Part shown: positions 1 to 5,361 of the stretch, piece by piece | How positions within the stretch are numbered: position 1 is the first letter of the stretch | How the letters are laid out: each line of letters opens with the position of its first letter | Assembly: GCA_011322715.1 (NCBI GenBank) | Contig: DRLX01000155.1 | Coordinates: 1-6,138 of the forward strand | Reading direction: 5' to 3' | Length of the DNA: 6,138 nt | From: Desulfobulbaceae bacterium | GTDB lineage: Bacteria; Desulfobacterota; Desulfobulbia; Desulfobulbales; Desulfobulbaceae | The notes under the pieces: generated by a model | The model's database searches: none | The model's input: the letters and a program-made list of their open reading frames with translations, nothing else | Told to the model about the DNA's origin: nothing | Translations under genes and position numbers: made by a program

Positions 1-1
1 A

Positions 2-340
2 ATGAAAGCGCTTTCCGATCCCAACAGGGTGCGTGTTCTCAAGCTCCTGGAACGGGGCGAGCTGTGCGTCTGTGAGATTCAAAACCTGCTCGGTCTTGCC
101 CAGTCAACGGTCTCCAAGCATATGAAACTTCTGGAAGATGCGGGTCTTGTTGAGCGTAATCGCCAGGGAACATGGATCCTCTACAGTCTGGCCGGAGAGA
201 GTGATTCACCCTATGCGCTCCCTATGCTTGATCAGCTCCGACACTGGCTTGATGATGACGCCGAGCTGCAGAAGATGATCACCGCCCTGCCCGACGCCGC
301 CGTCCTGCGCATTCCCGGCGGCCGCAAGGGATGTGACTGA
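2..340 (+). CDS. arsR: ArsR/SmtB-family metalloregulatory repressor, arsenite-type (5' end probably outside window)
   Basis: Winged-helix DNA-binding repressor that, in this family, leaves its operator when arsenite or antimonite binds cysteine thiols. Visible: the DPNRVRVLKLL opening helix (residues 6-16), the inducer motif ELCVCE at 20-25 with Cys22 and Cys24, the recognition helix region QSTVSKHMKLLEDAGLV (34-50), and the beta-wing around 51-63. A further Cys111 sits two residues from the C-terminus and might join the metal site, but this is a guess. The first ATG is at base 2, but the protein begins directly inside the conserved F/MKALSDPxR block. Family members usually have several residues before it, so this Met is probably internal and the gene starts left of the window. 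It is convergent with the radical SAM operon and therefore not part of it. Its target, perhaps an ars operon to the left, is not visible. The ArsR family is clear; the arsenite specificity rests on the CVC motif alone. Confidence 0.87.
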   Translation: MKALSDPNRVRVLKLLERGELCVCEIQNLLGLAQSTVSKHMKLLEDAGLVERNRQGTWILYSLAGESDSPYALPMLDQLRHWLDDDAELQKMITALPDAAVLRIPGGRKGCD

Positions 341-359
341 TCCGTCGGCATCGCATCCT

Positions 360-379
360 CCAGCCGTTAATGCGGTTGG
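360..379 (+). terminator. weak hairpin between convergent genes
   Basis: CCAGCCG (360-366) pairs with CGGTTGG (373-379) around a 6-base loop, giving a 7-bp stem with one G-U pair when read on the plus strand. On the minus strand that pair becomes an A-C mismatch. The hairpin lies 20 bases after the arsR stop, in the 57-bp gap (341-397) that separates it from the end of the convergent operon. No T-run follows, so if it terminates arsR transcripts it does so imperfectly. Nothing else was seen in this gap. Confidence 0.25.
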
Positions 380-397
380 TACCTTGTGTCCCTATGT

Positions 398-1423
398 TCA
401 GGCGCAGTTGCGCCAGCAGGTCGGGTCTGAGGCCAGGTAGTCTCCGGTGAGTTGATAGGCCGCGCCCCTACACCCATAGCATTCCACCGCCTTTTCGCAG
501 CTTTTGCACTCCCCCTTGATCATCTGCCGGTAGTTTTTCAGATTGTTGATGACCTCAGAGTTTTTCAGGATATCGGCCAGCCGGTTATTTCTGATGTTAT
601 CAAGGGCAATGGTCACTCCGACGCAGGGCATGACCTCTCCGGTTGCCGTGACCAGGCAGGAGACCTGGTGCCGCATGCACTTATTGCCCACAAGCGGCGG
701 CTGTGGGTCCCAGTGACGACCGAACTCATCCCGGTCAATGGCGGCAAGCTCTTCAAACAATCTCTTCAGCTCGGCGCTGTCGACCATGAGCCAGGAATTT
801 TCCAGGGCATGGGCCTGGGGGGTGATGACTTCAAAATAGGGCTCGATATTCTGCCCTCGCAGCCAGCGCCACATGGCCGGCAGCTCGTCGATGTTCTGCC
901 TGCAGATCACGGTGGAGACGGCAAGAAACAGCTCTTTTGACGGATATCCCGCCTGTTGCAGGGTTGCCAGGGCGTCGTTCATGATCGAGTGCGCCCCCTT
1001 TTTCCCGGCCAGCCGATCCTGGATTTCCGCATTTCTGGAGTTGAGTTTCAAGGCAACCCGGACCCGGTACCGGGCCAGCAGGGCGGCAAGTTGCCGGTCG
1101 ATACCGGTACCGTTGGTGAACATCTCTGTTTCCAGTTGCTCATTATGGAGAAACTCCAGCATCTCCGGCAGGTGCGGGTAAATGGAGGGCTCGCCGCCGA
1201 GGATGATGATCTTGCCCGCGCCCAGCTCCTTGGCCTGGAGGATGGTGTCCTTGATTTCAGCCCTGGTCAGCTCACCGCTGCATTTCGTTTTTTCCTCGAC
1301 ATAGCAATAGGAACAGCGGAAGTTGCAGACCCGGCTGAATTCAATTTCAATGGAGAGCAGCCGGTTTGCGGCGATCGCCTCCCTGATTTCCTGTTCCGTA
1401 AATTCAAGGTTGTACAACTGCAT
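398..1423 (-). CDS. radical SAM/SPASM domain enzyme
   Basis: An enzyme of 341 residues predicted to cleave S-adenosylmethionine at a [4Fe-4S] cluster and start radical chemistry on an unknown substrate. The radical SAM core comes first: CxxxCxxC at Cys33, Cys37 and Cys40, followed by the GGEP SAM-binding motif at 76-79. The C-terminus has a full SPASM pattern for auxiliary clusters: Cys256-x10-Cys267 with Gly262 giving the GX4C spacing, Cys306-x2-Cys309-x5-Cys315-x2-Cys318, then Cys336 and Cys340, with Cys249 as a further candidate ligand. The start ATG at 1423 lies 4 bases after the stop of the upstream B12-type radical SAM gene, and a GGAGGG ribosome site overlaps the end of that gene. It is the last gene of the operon. 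Many SPASM enzymes mature peptides, but no precursor peptide is seen here. Its place behind ACP, ketosynthase and acyltransferase genes suggests action on a lipid or carrier-bound intermediate, which is inference. Fold and cofactors are secure; the substrate is unknown. Confidence 0.93.
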   Translation of the reverse strand: MQLYNLEFTEQEIREAIAANRLLSIEIEFSRVCNFRCSYCYVEEKTKCSGELTRAEIKDTILQAKELGAGKIIILGGEPSIYPHLPEMLEFLHNEQLETEMFTNGTGIDRQLAALLARYRVRVALKLNSRNAEIQDRLAGKKGAHSIMNDALATLQQAGYPSKELFLAVSTVICRQNIDELPAMWRWLRGQNIEPYFEVITPQAHALENSWLMVDSAELKRLFEELAAIDRDEFGRHWDPQPPLVGNKCMRHQVSCLVTATGEVMPCVGVTIALDNIRNNRLADILKNSEVINNLKNYRQMIKGECKSCEKAVECYGCRGAAYQLTGDYLASDPTCWRNCA

Positions 1424-1427
1424 CGAC

Positions 1428-2918
1428 CTAATATCCCTCCAGGTCCTTAAAGTGATTCATGCGAGCCCATCGCGCCACTTCCCGTTGATACCGCCCGCGC
1501 CAGCCGTATTTTTTCATGATTCTTCTGTAATGAAGCTTGAGATAGGGTTTAAAGAGAAAGCGCCAGATACCGGTCCAGATACGGCCCCGTTCTCTGACCG
1601 GGGACGGCGGATTCCACCAGCCGAGCACCACCTGCCGCTGGTACCAGAACTGGTACTGCAGCTCATCGGCATCAAGGTATCTGGTCCGGACATTGGCCCA
1701 TAGACCGTTATACTTTTTCAGATCATCGGTATTTGCAATTAATCCGTCCTTGAGAAGCTGCTCACGCATCCCGGTCTTGGGATAGGGGGTGAGGATCTGG
1801 CAGTAGGCCGCATCTGCGCCGATGGATTTAAAGAATGCATAATTTTCCCGGATTGAATCCTCATCATCTTCGGGAAAACCGAAAATCAGGCCGCCGATGA
1901 CCATCATTCCATATTTATGGCAGTTTTCTATGGCCTTTTTCGAGGCGGCAACAATGTCCCCCTTGCCGGCCGCGCTCAGGTTCTTTTTGGAACCGTTTTC
2001 AATCCCGAGAAAGACAGACCTGAAACCGGCCTCGCCCATCTTTTTCACCATCTCTTCATGGGTGGCCATGGAGATACAGTCCGCCTGCACAACCAGGGTG
2101 AGATTTTTATAGTTGCGGGCGATGATGGCGTCGCAGAGTTCCATCACCCGTTTGGGATTGAGCACCATGTTATCGTCGCAGATAAAGGCCCAGCGGGATT
2201 TGCAGTTGTAATAGATATCATCCAGGTCCGCCAATACCCGGCTGATGGGGTAGGTGCGGAAGCTGCGGCCGTACATGTGTTTCATGCTGCAGAAATTACA
2301 CGACCGGGTACAGCCCCGCGATGTCTCCAGGACTTCAATCTTGGAATACATGATATGGTAGCCCCAGGTGAGCCTTCGCTTGTCACGGATCGGCGGTTTC
2401 AGTTTGGCCAGATCAAGGTTGCCGCTTCTGGGATTATGGACGAATCGGCCGTCGACCTTGTAGGAGAGTGAGGAAATTTCGGGGAAATCGTCGCGTCCGT
2501 CCAGGGCATTGACCAGACGCCTGCACGCCTCTTCCCCCTCACCCCGGATCATGAAGTCGATCCAGCGCGCCTCTTTGGCTCCGGCGATTTCTTCGTGCAT
2601 GAGGGTGGCATGGTAGCCGCCGATGACGATCTTGACCTCCGGCCGCAGTTCCTTGATGAGATGGGCGATTTTGACGCAGGTATCATATTGCCAGGCCATG
2701 GCGGACAGGCCGATCAGGTCCGGTTTGATTTTGTTGATCTGCCGGGTCAGGTATTTTTTGATGGAACGCCGTTTCCTGATCAGGTCGATGAGAAAGACAT
2801 CATGCTCCGGGTCGATATTACCGCCGACCGAGGCGATACCGTGATTGGGGAAATGGACGGCCGTTTCGTGGATAATCACCGGAACCACATCCGGCATGGA
2901 TATCAGGATGACTTTCAT
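1428..2918 (-). CDS. B12-binding-type radical SAM enzyme (BchE/HpnP-like architecture)
   Basis: A protein of 496 residues with the two-part layout of cobalamin-dependent radical SAM enzymes. Residues about 1-140 form a Rossmann-like B12-binding-type domain: an MKVILISMPD first strand, DLIGLSAMAWQ at 67-77, and the family signature GGYHAT at 100-105. The usual base-off DxHxxG motif is not evident, as in many members. The radical SAM barrel follows, with Cys203, Cys207 and Cys210 in the CxxxCxxC motif and FGFPEDDEDS near 346-355. The last 60 residues are rich in Arg, Lys, Trp and Tyr and may touch membrane or lipid. Relatives methylate or rearrange unactivated carbons in hopanoids, bacteriochlorophyll precursors and natural products. 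Here the gene overlaps the preceding acyltransferase by ATGA (2915-2918), so a lipid or acyl-ACP substrate is the natural inference. Whether it methylates, cyclises or couples carbons cannot be read from the sequence. Confidence 0.92.
   Translation of the reverse strand: MKVILISMPDVVPVIIHETAVHFPNHGIASVGGNIDPEHDVFLIDLIRKRRSIKKYLTRQINKIKPDLIGLSAMAWQYDTCVKIAHLIKELRPEVKIVIGGYHATLMHEEIAGAKEARWIDFMIRGEGEEACRRLVNALDGRDDFPEISSLSYKVDGRFVHNPRSGNLDLAKLKPPIRDKRRLTWGYHIMYSKIEVLETSRGCTRSCNFCSMKHMYGRSFRTYPISRVLADLDDIYYNCKSRWAFICDDNMVLNPKRVMELCDAIIARNYKNLTLVVQADCISMATHEEMVKKMGEAGFRSVFLGIENGSKKNLSAAGKGDIVAASKKAIENCHKYGMMVIGGLIFGFPEDDEDSIRENYAFFKSIGADAAYCQILTPYPKTGMREQLLKDGLIANTDDLKKYNGLWANVRTRYLDADELQYQFWYQRQVVLGWWNPPSPVRERGRIWTGIWRFLFKPYLKLHYRRIMKKYGWRGRYQREVARWARMNHFKDLEGY
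1435..1440 (-). promoter_or_regulatory. Shine-Dalgarno for the SPASM radical SAM gene
   Basis: Read on the minus strand this is GGAGGG, 11 bases before the ATG at 1423. It lies within the last codons of the upstream radical SAM gene, so the ribosome ending that gene covers it. It supports the 1423 start and tight co-expression of the two enzymes. Confidence 0.6.
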
Positions 2919-3739
2919 TTCCTCACTCCGTGGGCGTTGGTCTGCGAAGGGTCGGGATGCTGCCGGCTTGCGGTGCCCGTTGCCAGGGCCTGCCGTATTC
3001 TCTGTTCCAGATCGCCAAGAGATTGCCGGCGGTCCGGGGCTATATGATCGACCCTGCGCAGGGTGATGGTGTTGGCCAGGTGGGCCTGGAAGAAAAATTT
3101 TCCCGGGGCAAAGAGTTTGTCGGTTCCTTCAAGATGGAGGACGTGGATGGGCGCCCGGCAGAGCCGGGCAATCTTGATCGCCCCTCTGTGCAGGGGACCG
3201 ATTGTTCCATCCCGGCTGCGGCTTCCTTCCGGAAAGATAAAAAAAATACCACCGGCGGCAAGATATTTTTTCATGCCCTCCACCTGTTCTATCATCATCT
3301 GCCGGTACCTGCCCGCACCATCGGCCGGAAAATATCCTGCGTTCCGCAAAACCCAGCCGAAAATCGGCACCTTGAAAAACTGTGTCTTGACCACCGTCTT
3401 CTGGCGGCTGAACAGGGCCAGCATCAGGAGTGGATCCAGATAGGAGAGATGGTTGCAGACAATGATCGCTGACCGTATCCGCCGAACATTCTCATCGATC
3501 AGCAACCGGTGCCGGGGGGCGATGATACTGAGCAGTCGGAAAAATCCCCGGTAATACCAACTGTTGATCCGCTGGAAGCGTGGCTCCCTGGGACCGGGCA
3601 GCAGCCAGGCCACGCCGTAGATGAGGCAGAATGGAAAGACAAAGGCAAAGATAAAATATCCCCAGCAGGCCAGAGTGACAGCAATATCATAACACCTGGC
3701 AAGGGGCCGGGTGGTTTCTTCAGGTGAGGTGCCGTCCAT
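2915..3739 (-). CDS. PlsC/AGPAT-family 1-acyl-glycerol-3-phosphate-type acyltransferase
   Basis: A 274-residue acyltransferase of the family that transfers an acyl chain from acyl-ACP or acyl-CoA to a lysophospholipid hydroxyl. It shows the catalytic NHxxxxD box at 96-102 (His97, Asp102) and the acceptor-binding FPEGSRSRDG block at 169-178. Near 125-141 is a GWVLRNAGYF stretch in the position of the family's second motif. A hydrophobic segment at about 18-47 should anchor the enzyme in the inner membrane. The ATG at 3739 lies inside the end of the ketosynthase gene (20-bp overlap) with no clear Shine-Dalgarno, so translation probably depends on coupling. The 3' end overlaps the next gene by 4 bp. 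Being embedded in this operon argues for a dedicated lipid product rather than housekeeping PlsC, though the true acceptor (glycerol phosphate, sugar or other) is unknown. The polar tail after about residue 252 is probably disordered. Confidence 0.9.
   Translation of the reverse strand: MDGTSPEETTRPLARCYDIAVTLACWGYFIFAFVFPFCLIYGVAWLLPGPREPRFQRINSWYYRGFFRLLSIIAPRHRLLIDENVRRIRSAIIVCNHLSYLDPLLMLALFSRQKTVVKTQFFKVPIFGWVLRNAGYFPADGAGRYRQMMIEQVEGMKKYLAAGGIFFIFPEGSRSRDGTIGPLHRGAIKIARLCRAPIHVLHLEGTDKLFAPGKFFFQAHLANTITLRRVDHIAPDRRQSLGDLEQRIRQALATGTASRQHPDPSQTNAHGVRK
2926..2929 (-). promoter_or_regulatory. Shine-Dalgarno for the B12-type radical SAM gene
   Basis: On the minus strand this is GGAG, 7 bases before the ATG at 2918. 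It lies inside the last codons of the acyltransferase gene, and the ATG shares bases with that gene's TGA stop. The arrangement supports the 2918 start and termination-reinitiation coupling. Confidence 0.55.
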
Positions 3740-4964
3740 TTTTGATCAGCAAACAGGTATTGACGCCGCCAAAGGCAAAGTTTTCCAGGGCGGCTATCTC
3801 GACGCGTTGCTCGACCAGCTCGCGCACGTGGTTGAGCATGCCACAGCGGGGATCAACATTGTCGAGGTTCAGGGTCGGGGCGACAAATTCCTGTTCCATC
3901 ATGTAGAGCAGCATGGTCAGTTCAATGACGCCGCAGGTCCCCATGCAGTGGCCCATGTAACTCTTCAGGCCGGTGACCAGCGGCCTGTCACCGTAGACGG
4001 CGTCGATGGCCTGCGCCTCGATCACATCACCCATCTTGGTGGCGGTGGCATGGGCCGATATCAGATCAACAGCATCCGGGCCGATCCCGGCATCATCAAG
4101 GGCCAGCTTCAGGGTGGCGGTTATGCCGTCCAAGTTGGGCAGGATCAGGTCGCCGCCGTTGTTGTTGCAGGAAAAGCCGATGATCTCGCCCAGAATGGTG
4201 GCGCCCCGTTTCTTTGCCGCCTCATATTCCTCCAGCAGGACCGCGCCGCCACCCTCGCCCACCACCAGGCCGTCGCGGTCGCTGTCAAAGGGCCGGGGCG
4301 TACGTTCCGGGGTATCGTTAAAGTCCACCGAACAGGCCAGCAGGTTGTCGAACACCGCCACCGTGGTGGTGTCGTATTCATCGGCACCGCCGCAGAGCAT
4401 GGCGTCCTGCATGCCGTATTTAACCATTTCATACCCAAAACCGATGGCCTGGCTGGAGGTGGTGCAGGCCGTGGACGAGGCAATGACCCGGCCGGTGATG
4501 CCGAACATGCGGGTGATGTTCACCGCCGTGGTATGGACCATGGAGCGCAGGTAGTCAACCGCGCCGATGGAGGAAAACTCTTCCTTGAGGTTGCCGAAAA
4601 ATGTTTTGTAAATATTGCGCTGCACGGTCGGACTGCCGTGGGTGGAACCAAAGGCAACTCCCAGTCTGCCCGAGGTAATGAATTTTTCGTCCAGGCCCGA
4701 TTGCGCCAGCACGTCCCCGGCCACCCGGCAGGCGTAAAAGGCCACCGGCCCCATGGTCTTGGTGTATCGGCGGGTAAAGCCGTAATCTATAGGGTAATCA
4801 ACCGTTCCGAACACCCGGCTGTGGATATGGTCGGTCAGCAGGCCGTCGTCACGAAGCGGTTTGACCCCGGATTTCCCTTGCCTGAGGCTGTTGACAATGG
4901 TCTCTTTGCCATAGCCGATGGGGGTGATGGCGGAACAGGCGGTGATAACGACGCGGCGCGGCAT
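3720..4964 (-). CDS. FabF-type beta-ketoacyl-ACP synthase, divergent specialised-metabolism type
   Basis: A 414-residue condensing enzyme expected to join an acyl group on its active-site cysteine with malonyl-ACP, releasing CO2. The thiolase-fold Cys-His-His triad is intact: Cys167 in SSTACTTSS, His305 in SAHATATK and His339 in KSYMGHCMGTCG. The NFAFGG loop near 395-400 and PFDSDRDGLVVGEG at 225-238 also match KAS II. The blocks around both histidines differ from ordinary FabF (normally near NAHGTST and KSxxGHxxGAAG) and recall ketosynthases of aryl-polyene or flexirubin clusters. Length is normal and there is no fused domain. The start at 4964 gives the standard MPRRVVIT opening; it is 10 bp after the ACP stop and lacks an obvious Shine-Dalgarno. 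Adjacency to the ACP makes that carrier its likely partner. No chain-length-factor partner is visible. Family assignment is certain; the specialised role is inferred. Confidence 0.95.
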   Translation of the reverse strand: MPRRVVITACSAITPIGYGKETIVNSLRQGKSGVKPLRDDGLLTDHIHSRVFGTVDYPIDYGFTRRYTKTMGPVAFYACRVAGDVLAQSGLDEKFITSGRLGVAFGSTHGSPTVQRNIYKTFFGNLKEEFSSIGAVDYLRSMVHTTAVNITRMFGITGRVIASSTACTTSSQAIGFGYEMVKYGMQDAMLCGGADEYDTTTVAVFDNLLACSVDFNDTPERTPRPFDSDRDGLVVGEGGGAVLLEEYEAAKKRGATILGEIIGFSCNNNGGDLILPNLDGITATLKLALDDAGIGPDAVDLISAHATATKMGDVIEAQAIDAVYGDRPLVTGLKSYMGHCMGTCGVIELTMLLYMMEQEFVAPTLNLDNVDPRCGMLNHVRELVEQRVEIAALENFAFGGVNTCLLIKNGRHLT

Positions 4965-4974
4965 GGAGGCGGGG

Positions 4975-5232
4975 TTATTGCTGGTGGGATGCCTGAATTT
5001 TTTCTATATAATCCAGGATATCATTGATGGTGCGGATGGACATGGCCTTTTCCTTTTCGGCACGACTTAAGGAGAATCCGAGCATGAGTTCGATCTTGCC
5101 CAGCAACTCGATGGCATCGATACTGTCAAAACCATGCTCATCCCGCAGATTGTCATCAAGTCCGGGATGCTCAAATTCAAAATCATCCTCAAGTATTGCA
5201 AGGATTTTTGTCTGTAATTCATCTCTACGCAT
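4975..5232 (-). CDS. acyl carrier protein (dedicated, non-housekeeping)
   Basis: A small acidic four-helix carrier that bears growing acyl chains on 4'-phosphopantetheine. Starting from the ATG at 5232 it has 85 residues. The attachment serine is Ser37 in the GFDSIDAIELL motif (DSL-type, here DSI), at about mid-chain as in typical ACPs, followed by the recognition helix ELLGKIELMLGFSL. An in-frame TTG at 5259 would add nine residues (MFTPPFVKY) but has no better ribosome site. ATG leading into RRDELQTKILAIL matches the usual first helix, so it is preferred. Neither start has a clear Shine-Dalgarno. This is the first gene of the tight five-gene run, 10 bp before the ketosynthase, so it is probably that enzyme's dedicated carrier. 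It needs a phosphopantetheinyl transferase encoded elsewhere. The sequence EDDFEFEHPGLDDNLRDEHGF before the serine resembles ACPs of specialised clusters more than primary AcpP, by impression only. Confidence 0.93.
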   Translation of the reverse strand: MRRDELQTKILAILEDDFEFEHPGLDDNLRDEHGFDSIDAIELLGKIELMLGFSLSRAEKEKAMSIRTINDILDYIEKIQASHQQ

Positions 5233-5259
5233 ATATTTTACAAAAGGTGGTGTGAACAA

Positions 5260-5272
5260 ATGAAAGATTCAT
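5260..5272. repeat. short perfect inverted repeat upstream of the ACP gene
   Basis: ATGAA (5260-5264) and TTCAT (5268-5272) flank a 3-base centre, within the leader between the proposed promoter and the ACP start. It is short enough to occur by chance in AT-rich DNA. It could be a half-site operator or a small RNA hairpin. Nothing links it to a known regulator. Confidence 0.2.
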
Positions 5273-5286
5273 GCAATAAGGCTTGG

Positions 5287-5316
5287 ATACTACACTTTTT
5301 CCGATAAAATTGACAA
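5287..5316 (-). promoter_or_regulatory. possible sigma70 promoter for the ACP-to-SPASM operon
   Basis: On the minus strand, TTGTCA (5316-5311, five of six matches to the -35 consensus) is followed after 18 bases by TAGTAT (5292-5287, four of six to the -10 consensus). It lies in the 129-bp gap 5233-5361, visibly AT-rich against its coding surroundings, with a leader of roughly 50 bases before the ACP ATG at 5232. The gap holds no convincing gene or terminator. The upstream acyltransferase gene may also read through into the operon. Confidence 0.4.
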
Positions 5317-5361
5317 GAAAATATTGGGATGAAGAAAGGGCGCAGTGAACCATGCGGATTA

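Noticed and set aside
2..1423. Functional link between ArsR and the radical SAM genes, such as arsenosugar or arsenolipid synthesis
   Set aside because: The genes are convergent with separate ends, no arsenite methyltransferase or ArsS features were seen, and adjacency alone does not support it.
452..1450. Several plus-strand frames of 100-164 codons opposite the SPASM radical SAM gene
   Set aside because: They overlap a gene with complete cysteine motifs, show no family features, and look like shadow frames.
3711..5027. Long open frame (438 codons) on the plus strand, opposite the ketosynthase gene
   Set aside because: It runs antisense to a well-supported ketosynthase and is rich in Gly, Val, His and Gln with no recognisable domain. 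It is a codon-bias shadow of the GC-rich gene.
5233..5259. TTG at 5259 as the ACP start (94 residues)
   Set aside because: The added residues MFTPPFVKY do not resemble an ACP first helix and there is no ribosome site. The ATG at 5232 gives a normal ACP length.
5310..5315. Perfect TTGACA on the plus strand, possible -35 box
   Set aside because: No -10-like hexamer lies 16-18 bases downstream, and no plus-strand gene follows; the DNA beyond is the antisense of the LpxL-like gene.
5341..5358. CGCA/TGCG inverted repeat after the LpxL-like stop as a terminator
   Set aside because: The stem is only 4 bp with an 8-base loop and no T-run follows, which is too weak to call.
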